A stretch of 64,000 nucleotides of DNA from positions 1 through 64,000 of the forward strand of contig JAGWSR010000066.1 of NCBI GenBank assembly GCA_028869385.1, written 5' to 3'. Each line of letters starts with the position of its first letter. The stretch's first letter is position 1. The notes beneath the pieces were generated by a model. The model was given only the letters and a program-made list of their open reading frames with translations, was not told where the DNA came from and made no database searches. A program made the translations under genes and the position numbers. This document shows, one piece after another, positions 1 through 8,371 of the stretch. This DNA comes from a bacterium. GTDB taxonomy: Bacteria > Vulcanimicrobiota > Vulcanimicrobiia > Vulcanimicrobiales > Vulcanimicrobiaceae.

Positions 1-966
1 GGCGGGCCGCCGCGCCCGGGCGGCGCGCGGCCGGGAGCGCGTTCTCCGCTCGTGGTCTTCGCGCTGCAACTCGCGCGCATTCCACCGGTCACGATCGATC
101 GCGGCGATGCGATCGTCACCATCGCGCCGAGCGGGCCGCCGTTGCTGCGCTTTCTCACCATCGACGCCGCGTTCGCGCTGGCGGCGATCGTCGCGATCGC
201 CGGGTTCGGGGTGCGGCGCGCGAGCCTGCAGGTGCGGGGCGAGCGCGCGGCCTTGCTCGCAACGCTCGATGAACGCCGCGCCGCCGCCGAGCGCTACCAA
301 CGCTTCCTCGCCGAGACCGGACACGAATTGCGCACCCCGCTCACGATCGTCTCCGGTTACGTGGATATTCTTCATTCGAGCCAGGCGCTCGCGGGCGTGG
401 ATGGCCGTATCATCGAGGGACTGCGGGCGGAGACCACGCGCATGCGCACGCTGGTGGAGAAGATGCTCACGCTCGCGCGTTTGAACTCACCCGTGAGCGT
501 GCCGCGCCTGCTCGATCTCGCCGACGCGGCTGGCGAGATCGTCGCGACCGCGCAGCGTCGGTTTCCCGAGCGTTCGATTGCCTTCGAATGCACGCGCTCC
601 GCGAGCATCGTGATCGACGGTGACGATCTCACGGAAGCGCTCGGCAATCTCATCGAAAACGCGGTGAAGTATGCTCCCGCGTCGCCGATTCGCGTGCATG
701 CCGGCGTACGCGGTGCGCTGGCGCGCATCGCGGTGAGCGACGACGGGCCCGGCATTCCCACCGACGAGCGCGATGCGATTTTCGAACGCTTCTACCGTGC
801 GCGCGATCGCAACGGCGCCGAAGGGCTGGGCTTGGGCCTCGCGATCGTCAAGCGCGTCGCCGATCGGTGGAGCGGCGCGGTAGAGCTCGAATCCCAGCCG
901 GGACACACTGTTTTCACCCTGCAGTTCCCTTTGGCCGATGAGGAGTCCGATGCCGATTCTCGGTAA
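1..966 (+). CDS. Sensor histidine kinase, 5' end outside window
   Basis: Membrane sensor histidine kinase that would phosphorylate the response regulator encoded next. The frame is open back to base 1, so the true start probably lies upstream; the first in-window start is GTG 52, giving 304 residues. Counting from there, a transmembrane segment lies at about 36-53 and the HisKA dimerisation helix carries the phospho-accepting His91 (GHELRTPLTIV). The ATPase domain has an N-box (IENAVKYA, Asn203), a G1 box (DDGPGIP, 230-236) and a G2 box (GLGLGLAI, 258-265). Only the end of an extracytoplasmic region is visible, so the stimulus is unknown. The 3' end overlaps the regulator's Shine-Dalgarno and start, which indicates one operon. 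Confidence 0.9.
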   Translation, partial: GGPPRPGGARPGARSPLVVFALQLARIPPVTIDRGDAIVTIAPSGPPLLRFLTIDAAFALAAIVAIAGFGVRRASLQVRGERAALLATLDERRAAAERYQRFLAETGHELRTPLTIVSGYVDILHSSQALAGVDGRIIEGLRAETTRMRTLVEKMLTLARLNSPVSVPRLLDLADAAGEIVATAQRRFPERSIAFECTRSASIVIDGDDLTEALGNLIENAVKYAPASPIRVHAGVRGALARIAVSDDGPGIPTDERDAIFERFYRARDRNGAEGLGLGLAIVKRVADRWSGAVELESQPGHTVFTLQFPLADEESDADSR

Positions 967-1636
967 ACCGACGGTGCTCGTGATCGACGACGAGCCGAAC
1001 ATGCGCGAGATGCTCGAGATCGGGCTCTCGCAGCACGGCTTCGTGGTGACGTGCGCGAGCGACGGCGTGCAAGCGCTCGCGCATCTCGAACGCGAGCAAC
1101 CCGACATCATCGTGCTCGACGTGATGATGCCGAAGATCGACGGCGTCTCGCTCGTTCCGATGATTCGCCGCGTCACCGAGGCCCCGGTCGTGATGCTCTC
1201 GGCGCGCACCGACACGCAGGATAAGATCGCCGCGCTCACCGCCGGCGCCGAAGATTACGTCGCCAAGCCCTTCGACTTAGGTGAGATCGCCGCGCGCCTG
1301 CGCTCGCAACTGCGGCGCCCGCAACTCGCCCAACGCGACGTCATCCGCTACGCGAACATCGTGATGGACGTCACCACGCGTGCGGTGGAGCGGGACGCGG
1401 AGCCCGTCACGCTGACGACCCGCGAGTTCGATCTGCTCGCGACGCTGCTGCGCGAGCCCGGTCGAGTCTTCACGCGCGAGCAGTTACTCGACCGCGTATG
1501 GGGGCGGGACGCCGCGGTGGAGCCGAACGTCGTCGAGACCTACATCTCGTACTTACGCTCGAAACTCGATGACCGAGGTGATAAACCGCTGATCCGAACC
1601 ATCCGAAGAGTGGGATATACGGCTCGCGCAGATTGA
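950..1636 (+). CDS. OmpR-family response regulator
   Basis: Two-domain DNA-binding response regulator of 228 residues. The receiver domain shows the acidic pair at 13-14, the phosphoacceptor Asp57 (VLDVMMP) and the conserved Lys106 (AKPFD). A C-terminal winged helix of OmpR/PhoB type follows at about 135-228 (LTTREFDLLATLL, then VVETYISYLRSKLD). I chose ATG 950 over ATG 938 because AGGAG at 940-944 sits at the right distance from 950 and the protein then starts directly before the receiver strand. It overlaps the kinase gene by 17 bp, so the two form a cognate pair. The target genes cannot be read from the sequence. Confidence 0.92.
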   Translation: MPILGKPTVLVIDDEPNMREMLEIGLSQHGFVVTCASDGVQALAHLEREQPDIIVLDVMMPKIDGVSLVPMIRRVTEAPVVMLSARTDTQDKIAALTAGAEDYVAKPFDLGEIAARLRSQLRRPQLAQRDVIRYANIVMDVTTRAVERDAEPVTLTTREFDLLATLLREPGRVFTREQLLDRVWGRDAAVEPNVVETYISYLRSKLDDRGDKPLIRTIRRVGYTARAD

Positions 1637-1646
1637 GGGAGGTTCG

Positions 1647-2333
1647 ATGCTCGCCGCGCTGACGTTTCTCCTCGCCGCGGCGACCGCCTCGCCTGCACCC
1701 GTGGTGCCCGCGCAGACGCCTCCGCCGGAGCCAAATCACGTCACGCTCGACATCCAGGGCGGGCCGCTGGTCACGTCGGGAAATGCCTGGATCGGCGGCA
1801 ACGGCACGATGACGCAACTCGGCGCGCGTTACGAGTTTCAGGCGACGCCCAAGGCGCGCTTCGCGAATACGTTGCAGTGGCAACGCCTCGCCTCGCACTA
1901 CGCCTTTGCGGGCGGCCCGCGCTGGAACTTCGACTACGATCAATTCGACGACGAGTTCGATGTGGAGCTTGGGCGACCGGATCTGCCGACGGGCGTGGGC
2001 GTGGGGTATTTTTCGTACAACCCCGTGTATGATTTCAACGAGACGTATGCGCTGCACGGCTTCGGCATCGGCGTGGATCGCTGGGCGAACTACTACATGC
2101 CGCGCTCGTACTACTATAGCGCGTGGTACTACCCGAGCTTGCGCGGCGCGACGCTCGATTACGGCAAATACGCCGTGCTGCGCCTCGACGTCGGCGTGAA
2201 TTTTCGCCCGAATCTGGTCGGCCCGTGGAACCTGCGCGTCGGCTTCATGAGCGACACCTGGTTCGCACGCAACGCCAACGCCAGCGATTCCGGCTTCAAC
2301 GGCCCATACGTCGGCGTTTCATTCTGGCACTAA
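1647..2333 (+). CDS. Secreted beta-rich protein, outer-membrane-like
   Basis: Hypothetical exported protein of 228 residues. A signal peptide (MLAALTFLLAAATASP) is followed by a proline-rich linker and then many short alternating strands rich in Tyr, Trp and Phe, ending in the aromatic terminus VSFWH. Such composition is usual for small outer-membrane beta-barrel proteins, but no family was recognised. It begins 11 bp after the response regulator stop, with GGGAGG just before the ATG, so it is probably co-transcribed with the two-component system and may be one of its outputs. Confidence 0.7.
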   Translation: MLAALTFLLAAATASPAPVVPAQTPPPEPNHVTLDIQGGPLVTSGNAWIGGNGTMTQLGARYEFQATPKARFANTLQWQRLASHYAFAGGPRWNFDYDQFDDEFDVELGRPDLPTGVGVGYFSYNPVYDFNETYALHGFGIGVDRWANYYMPRSYYYSAWYYPSLRGATLDYGKYAVLRLDVGVNFRPNLVGPWNLRVGFMSDTWFARNANASDSGFNGPYVGVSFWH

Positions 2334-2409
2334 GGCGGGACTTTTGGTTCAAAGGGGGCGCATTGCGCCCCTTGAACTGATCGGCAGCACGGTATTCTCG
2401 AAAGGCTGC

Positions 2410-3018
2410 ATGTTGATGGCTTTCTCGGTAGCACGTTGCGCGTCTATGATCGCGCTCGTTTTTGCGTTCTCACTCACGACCGGACTTTGCGGTACCCCGT
2501 CCCCAGTCTCCTCAACAATGCCGGTTCCTACAACCGTGGTCGTTCCGGGTGGAACGCCGGTTCGCGTCGCGGTAACCGATCCGGTGTCGTCGGCGACTGC
2601 GAAGGTCGGAGACACATTTAACGTTCGGTCGACGGACGATATCGTTGTCGACGGTTGGATCGTCGTCGCAAAAGGCGGTGGCGGGCAGGGCGAAGTGGTT
2701 TCTGTCGACCGCGCGGGCTCACACGGACACCCGGGGAACCTCGGAATAAAAATCGATTGGATCTATGCAGTCGATGGCGAGAAAATCCGTCTGACGAGTC
2801 AAGAAAAAAATGAAGAGGGCAAAGGCGAACAAGGCGTTTCTTCCACGATGACCATCGTGTCGTGGGCATTTCTGGGCCTTCCGGGCCTCTTCGCGCACAA
2901 CTGGGTCAAGGGACACGACGTGGTCCTCGACAGTTCGCACCCACTAAAGGCGTACGTAGACGATACCGTTCACATCGCGGCAACGACAAAGGCAGACGAC
3001 GCGGGGTTCGCGCACTAG
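2410..3018 (+). CDS. Secreted protein with beta-rich domain, unknown
   Basis: Exported hypothetical protein of about 202 residues when started at ATG 2410. The signal sequence is LMAFSVARCASMIALVFAFS. A longer reading from TTG 2344 would bury the signal peptide. After a Pro/Val/Thr linker there is a compact domain containing GTPVRVAVTDPVSSATAKVG and a Gly-rich turn (AKGGGGQGEVV), then a hydrophobic patch (TIVSWAFLGLPGLFAHN) that might be membrane-associated. Similar proteins in other genomes are annotated only as hypothetical, as far as I know. Confidence 0.6.
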   Translation: MLMAFSVARCASMIALVFAFSLTTGLCGTPSPVSSTMPVPTTVVVPGGTPVRVAVTDPVSSATAKVGDTFNVRSTDDIVVDGWIVVAKGGGGQGEVVSVDRAGSHGHPGNLGIKIDWIYAVDGEKIRLTSQEKNEEGKGEQGVSSTMTIVSWAFLGLPGLFAHNWVKGHDVVLDSSHPLKAYVDDTVHIAATTKADDAGFAH

Positions 3019-3020
3019 CG

Positions 3021-3335
3021 CTACTCCGTTACCTCGTCGCGTGTCTTGCGCGTGTCGCCGGCGTAGAAGCCGTAGCGGCCCTTGATGTGCTCCCAGCCGG
3101 ACTTGGGTTCGCCGTAGACCCAGGCGATATCGGGAACCTTGGTCATTCCATCCACGTAATCGGCGTAGTGGCACGTGCCTTTGTAGGGGCAGGTGTAGTC
3201 GTGCTGGGTGAGCGCGAGTTTCGAACTGACCGCGGCGGGATCCACGTACCAGTTGCCCTCGACCTTCTGCGCCTGGCCGTCGGCCGCGTCGGCGAGCACC
3301 GCTCCGGTGGTTTTCTCGATGATACGAACGCGCAT
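3021..3335 (-). CDS. DUF427 domain protein
   Basis: Small cytosolic protein of 104 residues with the features of the DUF427 family: the CPYKGTCHYADY segment, the strand pair around IAWVYGEPKS, and the terminal segment IKGRYGFYAGDT. Members are common in actinobacteria and other high-GC bacteria; their biochemical role is not established. It is convergent with the upstream secreted protein, with the two stops only two bases apart. GGAGG precedes the ATG on the minus strand at about 3341-3345. Confidence 0.8.
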   Translation of the reverse strand: MRVRIIEKTTGAVLADAADGQAQKVEGNWYVDPAAVSSKLALTQHDYTCPYKGTCHYADYVDGMTKVPDIAWVYGEPKSGWEHIKGRYGFYAGDTRKTRDEVTE

Positions 3336-3436
3336 GGTGACCTCCGAATGGGACGTTTGACCCGCAACTTTTGTGCATTTGCGCGATACAGCCTCTTTGG
3401 AACACCGCTTTCCCTATCGCAAAGGAGTCTCTTTTC

Positions 3437-4297
3437 GTGGCGCTTCGCAACGTCGTCTCGACCCTGAACAACGAGGGCAAGGAAGTTATGGGCCCAAACG
3501 TGCTGCTTTACCACGTCCCGTCGGACGGGATTGCGAACGGCACGCTGCTCACCGTCGAGAGCAATCACTTTTGCGTGCTTAAATCGCGCGGTGCGATTCT
3601 GAATGTGTACGAAACGGGGCAGTATCAGGTGGAGACGCCGCAGCATCCGCTCTTCGGCTCCATTCAAACCGCGTTCTACGGCGGCCAGAATCCGTGGCAG
3701 TACGAAGCGATCTACCTGAATCGCGCGAAGCTCGTCTGCACGACGCAAGGTCAGGCGCTTTCGAAAGAGATGGCCGAAATGGAGTACAGCGTGGATTACT
3801 ATATCCACGTGGACACCGGCGAAGACGCGGTCAACGTTGTGCAGCACATGCCCTACGCGGGGCACTTCATCACGACCGAGAACGTGAACGCTTACGCGGG
3901 CCCGGTGATCGAGCAGGCGATCAATCAGATCGTGCAGTGCACGCCGCTCGAACAAGTGAACGAGAAGATCCAAGAGATCACCGAAGCCGTGCACGAGAAG
4001 CTCGCGACCTTCCTCAAAGAGTTCGGCATTCACCTCAACAGCGTGAAGGTGCTGGTGCGCCCGTCGGATGAGCTGATGAAATCGCTCATCTCGCTCAAAG
4101 CGTTTGGGCTCTCGGAGATCGACGCGGTGCGCTACTACTGCGCGCTCGAGATGGCCAAGCGCGGCGTGATCAGCGCGCCGAACATGGCGTGCGGTGAGGG
4201 CTTCAACATCACGGGTGGTTCACCGATGCTCAACGTGCCGATGACGAGCGCGCCGGCACAAGGGGGCAACGGTAAGCGCCCGACGGAGAGTGCGTAG
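3437..4297 (+). CDS. SPFH (band 7)-domain protein
   Basis: Protein of 286 residues. AAAGGAG at 3421-3427 fits GTG 3437, so I reject the longer frame start at 3371. The sequence matches the cytosolic SPFH family often labelled virion core protein-like: no transmembrane helix, an N-terminal beta domain (VLLYHVPSDGIANGTLLTV), a band 7 body (DYYIHVDTGEDAVNVVQHM) and a helical stretch with LEQVNEKIQEITEAVHEKL. Such proteins oligomerise into scaffolds. The C-terminus is Gly/Pro-rich and lacks a zinc ribbon. The stop overlaps the next gene's GTG by one base, so the two are translationally coupled. Confidence 0.82.
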   Translation: MALRNVVSTLNNEGKEVMGPNVLLYHVPSDGIANGTLLTVESNHFCVLKSRGAILNVYETGQYQVETPQHPLFGSIQTAFYGGQNPWQYEAIYLNRAKLVCTTQGQALSKEMAEMEYSVDYYIHVDTGEDAVNVVQHMPYAGHFITTENVNAYAGPVIEQAINQIVQCTPLEQVNEKIQEITEAVHEKLATFLKEFGIHLNSVKVLVRPSDELMKSLISLKAFGLSEIDAVRYYCALEMAKRGVISAPNMACGEGFNITGGSPMLNVPMTSAPAQGGNGKRPTESA

Positions 4298-4854
4298 TGG
4301 ACCGCCGTCTCCATGAGATCGAAGACGGCCTCGGGCGCGAGCTCGGGGCCTTCCTCGGCTCGGTCAACTTCAGCGGCTACAGCGATCGCGAGCGGCTGCG
4401 TAGCGACGACCTTGCCGTACGCAGCGTCGCGAGCCAAGAGGTGCTCGTCGCAAAAAACGCGGTGAGCGAGGCGATCTCCGCCTGGTGGCGCGACGCCGCG
4501 GGTGAGCCCACGCGCGAGCAGCCGTTCCCGAAGCCCGAAGTCAATCACAAGTTGCGCGAACTGCGCGCCTTCGAGCAGTCGCTCGCGGATCTGGAGAGCG
4601 CAATTCGCTCGGCACCGGCACCGGATATCGACGCAGTGTGGAATCGCCGGAGCGACGGCGCGCAGGTGCTCAACGAACTGCTCGCGCTCGACAAAGCCCT
4701 GCTGGAGTCATCGCGTCGTCTCGCCGATTCGGCGCACGGCATCTCGGCAAGTACGCTTGCCGACGTGGAGCCCTTCGCGTCGCTTCGTGCGCCGCTTTCG
4801 GATCTTCAATCCGTATCGGAGCAACGCAAACGCTTGATCGCGAACGCACGATAG
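4297..4854 (+). CDS. Coiled-coil protein, partner of SPFH protein
   Basis: Hypothetical cytosolic protein of 185 residues starting at GTG 4297 (TAGTG overlap). It is almost entirely helical with heptad-like stretches (HKLRELRAFEQSLADLESAI; VLNELLALDKALLESSRRLA). No enzymatic motif is visible. Coupling to the SPFH gene suggests that it binds or assembles with that protein. No family was recognised. Confidence 0.7.
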   Translation: MDRRLHEIEDGLGRELGAFLGSVNFSGYSDRERLRSDDLAVRSVASQEVLVAKNAVSEAISAWWRDAAGEPTREQPFPKPEVNHKLRELRAFEQSLADLESAIRSAPAPDIDAVWNRRSDGAQVLNELLALDKALLESSRRLADSAHGISASTLADVEPFASLRAPLSDLQSVSEQRKRLIANAR

Positions 4855-4947
4855 GCAACGGAGAGCGAGCAGGCGAGCAGACCAGACGATAGATGGTCGT
4901 ATTCCGCCCGCCACGAACGCTTTCGGAGCTGGATAGAGGAGGGTTCG

Positions 4948-5721
4948 ATGACTGCGTCTCCATGGACCGTCGGCGACTTCCACATCATCGGCGCGGGCAC
5001 GACGCTCGTGGGAGAGGTTCTCTGCGAAGACGCCGGCATTGCCGCCGGCGCCAGCGTTCTCGACGTAGCTTGCGGTAGCGGAAACACCGCCTTTGCAGCC
5101 GCGCGCCGGGGATGCGTCGTCTCGGGTCTCGACCTGTACGACAAGCTGATCGATCGCGCACGGCTGCGGGCGGCAGCAGAAGGCTTCGACGTCGATTTTC
5201 GGGTGGGTAACTGCGAGCAGTTACCCTTTGCCGACGCGCAGTTCGAAAGCGTGCTCTCGACGTTCGGCGCGATGTTCGCGCCAAATCAGCCGCAGGCGGC
5301 AGCTGAGTTGCTGCGCGTCTGCAAACCCGGAGGCACGATCGCGCTCTCGAATTGGACGTTGGAGAGCCTGCCGGGCGGCATGTTTGCGCTGAGCGGTAAG
5401 TACGGCCCGCCGCGCCCCGCCGGAGCGCATGCGCCGATCGAGTGGGGAACCGTTCCGGGCCTCAAGCGCCTCTTCGGTGAGCGCGAGATACGGCTCCACG
5501 ATCGCGTGGTCTACTTTCGTTTCGCCTCGGTCGCGCAGATGATCGCGACCTTCAAAGAGCACTTCGGCCCGATGAAAATGCTCTTCGCCGGACTTCCGCC
5601 CGAGTTGCACGCGCAAATCGAAGAAGAGCTCACGACGCTGATTTCCAGATACAATCGCGCAGCCGACGGCACGCTGTGCGCAGCGATGACGTACGTAAAC
5701 GTGATCGTAAAGAACGGCTAG
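4948..5721 (+). CDS. Class I SAM-dependent methyltransferase
   Basis: Methyltransferase of 257 residues of the Methyltransf_11/UbiE-like type. Motif I is VLDVACGSGNTAFAAARRG, the acidic residue after strand 2 is in SGLDLYDK, motif II is GNCEQLPFADAQFESV, and a post-motif strand is GGTIALSNWT. The start ATG 4948 has GAGGAGGG just upstream. It stands alone, and the substrate cannot be told from the sequence. Confidence 0.85.
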   Translation: MTASPWTVGDFHIIGAGTTLVGEVLCEDAGIAAGASVLDVACGSGNTAFAAARRGCVVSGLDLYDKLIDRARLRAAAEGFDVDFRVGNCEQLPFADAQFESVLSTFGAMFAPNQPQAAAELLRVCKPGGTIALSNWTLESLPGGMFALSGKYGPPRPAGAHAPIEWGTVPGLKRLFGEREIRLHDRVVYFRFASVAQMIATFKEHFGPMKMLFAGLPPELHAQIEEELTTLISRYNRAADGTLCAAMTYVNVIVKNG

Positions 5722-5778
5722 CGGTCGCTTACGCGAAGAAGGAGCCCTGCTGTTTTATCCGCAAAATGTGCGGTTAAG

Positions 5779-6894
5779 ATGCGGCGGATGTACGTCTGGG
5801 AGCACCGGAACTGGCCGAACTTTAGCTGGGATGGTCACGTCATCGCGACTGCCCTCGGCGAGGCCAGGCGTGCTCAGGGGCTCGCATTGGGCGCCGTTCG
5901 GGCGATCGGCTTGGCCGCCCAGGACGCTCTCGTCGTCGATACGCTGACCGACGAGATCGTCAACACCTCAGCAATCGAAGGCGTGGTGCTCGATGCGGCC
6001 TCCGTTCGTTCGTCCGTCGTGAGGCGTCTTGGCCTCGATGGTATTGCCTCGCAGGCGCTCGATCGCGATGCGGAAGGCCTCGCCGAGATGCTCCTTGACG
6101 CAACGACGAACTACCTCGCGCCGGTGACGCCCGAACGCCTCTGGCGTTGGCATTCGGCGCTCTTCGCATCCGAAAGCGGCGCCGATTGGATTGGCCGCTG
6201 GCGCGACGATTCGCAAGGTCCGATGCAGGTCGTCTCCGGGGTCTATGCGAGCGCCCCGCGCGTACACTACGAAGCTCCGCCCGCAGAGAGAGTCCCAGAA
6301 GAGATGGAGCTGCTTTGTGCGTGGATCAATAGTCCGCCGCGAGCGCTCGACGATGGTATCGTGCGAAGCGCGATCGCGCATCTGTGGTTTCTTACGATCC
6401 ATCCGTTCGAGGACGGAAACGGTCGCATCGCCCGCACACTTGCGGATCTTCTCCTTGCGCGCGACGAGCAATCGCCACGGCGCTACATTAGCATGTCGAG
6501 CCAGATCAACGCGGACAAAGCCGAATACTACCGGGTCGTCGAAGCGACTCAAGCGGGAAGCGGCGATATCTCGAATTGGCTGCTCTGGTATCTCGGAGCC
6601 TATCGCATTGCCGCGGAACGAACGTTGCATACGATTGAGTTGACGCTCAAAGTGAAGAGCTACTGGGAAGCACATGCCGGCGCGTCCGTATCGGAACGGC
6701 AGAGAGGCGTGCTTCAACGCTATCTTGCGGGCGATTTCGAGGGCTTTCTCAACGCGAAGAAATACGCAAAGCTCGCGAAGGTCTCCGTTGACACGGCAGA
6801 GCGCGATCTCAAGGATTTGCTCGAAAAAGGCTTCATCGAGCGAAATCCCGGCGCCGGCAGAAACACCAGCTACGACACGCGCCTCGGCGATTAG
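5779..6894 (+). CDS. Fic-family AMP-transferase, class II
   Basis: Fic/DOC protein of 371 residues, predicted to transfer AMP from ATP to hydroxyls of target proteins. The catalytic motif HPFEDGNGRIAR lies at 208-219 with His208. An N-terminal inhibitory motif TSAIEG (63-68; pattern [S/T]xxxE[G/N]) makes it a class II, self-inhibited Fic. The N-terminus (VWEHRNWPNFSWDGH) fits DUF4172 and the C-terminal 60 residues form a winged helix (YAKLAKVSVDTAERDLKDLL), the usual layout of this family. ATG 5779 or ATG 5788 could be the start; neither has a clear ribosome site. It converges on the comM fragment. Confidence 0.88.
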   Translation: MRRMYVWEHRNWPNFSWDGHVIATALGEARRAQGLALGAVRAIGLAAQDALVVDTLTDEIVNTSAIEGVVLDAASVRSSVVRRLGLDGIASQALDRDAEGLAEMLLDATTNYLAPVTPERLWRWHSALFASESGADWIGRWRDDSQGPMQVVSGVYASAPRVHYEAPPAERVPEEMELLCAWINSPPRALDDGIVRSAIAHLWFLTIHPFEDGNGRIARTLADLLLARDEQSPRRYISMSSQINADKAEYYRVVEATQAGSGDISNWLLWYLGAYRIAAERTLHTIELTLKVKSYWEAHAGASVSERQRGVLQRYLAGDFEGFLNAKKYAKLAKVSVDTAERDLKDLLEKGFIERNPGAGRNTSYDTRLGD

Positions 6895-6897
6895 AAT

Positions 6898-8225
6898 CTA
6901 CGCGGCCCGTCCGTCGAGGCGTTCCAGGCTGCGATACTGGATTGCTTCGGCGACGTGCTCGGCGTGGATGGCGTCGCTGCAGGCGAGATCGGCGATGGTG
7001 CGGGCGACGCGGGTGATGCGGTCGAGGGCGCGGGCGGAGAACTGTCGCTTCGCGCTCGCCGCCGCAAGGAGTTGTAACGCGGCGTCGTCGAGCGGACAGT
7101 AGGTCTTCATCGCATTCGCTGGGATATCGGCATTCGCCGCGATCGAGCTTCCGGCGAAGCGCTGCTGCTGCAAGGTGCGCGCAGCCATGACGCGTTCGCG
7201 AATCGTTGCGGAGCGCTCGGCGCCGTCGCGTCGGACCATGTCGTCGAAGGGTACGCGAGCAATCGCGATCTGGATGTCGATGCGGTCGAGGAGCGGGCCC
7301 GAAAGTTTCGCGACGTACTTCGCGACGGCGGCATCGTCGCAGCGGCACTCGGCGTTGCGCATGCCGCGATATCCGCACGGGCATGGATTCATCGAGGCGA
7401 CGAGTTGGAATCGCGCCGGATACGTGAAGGTGCCCGCCGCGCGCGCGATCGTTACCGCTCCCTCTTCGAGCGGTTGACGCATCACCTCGATCGCGCTGCG
7501 GCTGAACTCGGGAAGCTCGTCCAAGAAGAGTACGCCGTGGTGGGCGAGCAAAATTTCGCCGGGCTTCGCGAGGGCACCACCGCCGACGAGCGCGGTCTGG
7601 CTTATCGTGTGGTGCGGAAAGCGAAATGGCCGCGCGTTCACCACGCCGTCGTGTGCGCGCAGCAAGCCGGCGACGCTGTAGATCTTGGTGACGTCGAGCG
7701 CTTCGCCGATCGTCATCGGCGGAAGAATCGAGGGCAGGCGTCGCGCGAGCATCGTCTTGCCGCAGCCGGGCGGCCCGACGAAAAGCAGGTTGTGCCCGCC
7801 CGCCGCGGCGATTTCGAGCGCGCGCTTCGCACCGAGCTGCCCGCGCACGTCGGCGAGATCGCCGTGCACCACATCATCGGCCGGGCGCAGATCGGGCGCC
7901 TTCGTGTAGCGCCGAAATGGTCCGCCGTTGCCGAGCAGCACCGATACCGCCGTTTGCAGCGAATCCACGGCGTAGAGTTCGATGCCATCCACCAGTGCGG
8001 CCTCATCGGCGTTCTGTTGCGGCACGATCAACTTCGTGAACCCGGCACCGCGCGCACCGAGCACCATCGGCAATATCCCATTCACGCCGCGCAACGTGCC
8101 GTCGAGTGCGAGTTCGCCGAGGGCGATGATGTTCTGCAGGGCGAGGCGATCGATCTGTTCGTCGATCGCGAGCAACGCGAGCGCGATGGCAAGATCGAAC
8201 GCGGGGCCTTCTTTGCGCAAGTCGG
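6898..8225 (-). pseudogene. comM: comM (yifB) 3' fragment, split by an element
   Basis: C-terminal six-sevenths of the Mg-chelatase-like AAA+ protein ComM, which in other bacteria is a hexameric helicase driving branch migration during natural transformation. Visible are the LonC-like part (GPAFDLAIALALLA), Walker A GPPGCGKT, Walker B GVLFLDELPEF, the zinc-like segment NPCPCGYRG and the C-terminal sensor region. The first 74 residues are missing here and lie at 25432-25651. The frame before Asp-Leu-Arg comes from the element. A GTG at 8235 could give a truncated product without the N-terminal domain. Joining at GCAAGTCGG restores the family motif PADLRKEG. Confidence 0.93.
8217..8225. repeat. 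Target-site duplication, left copy
   Basis: Direct repeat GCAAGTCGG, identical to 25432-25440. It lies in comM on both sides and brackets the 17.2-kb element, as expected for a 9-bp target duplication. Confidence 0.85.
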
Positions 8226-8236
8226 GGCCTTGCACA
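8226..8236. repeat. Terminal inverted repeat, left
   Basis: GGCCTTGCACA, the exact reverse complement of 25421-25431. Beyond 11 bp the two ends diverge. Confidence 0.75.
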
Positions 8237-8371
8237 CCATTGCGATGTTTCTCCGGATTTGGGAGTCATACGTGCGAATTCGCAGGCACGACGTCCGCTT
8301 GCGCTGAGCAATCCCCAAAAGCAAAGCCATCGTCTCAATCGGAAAGGGCGCCTTATCGGCCCGAAAAAGCC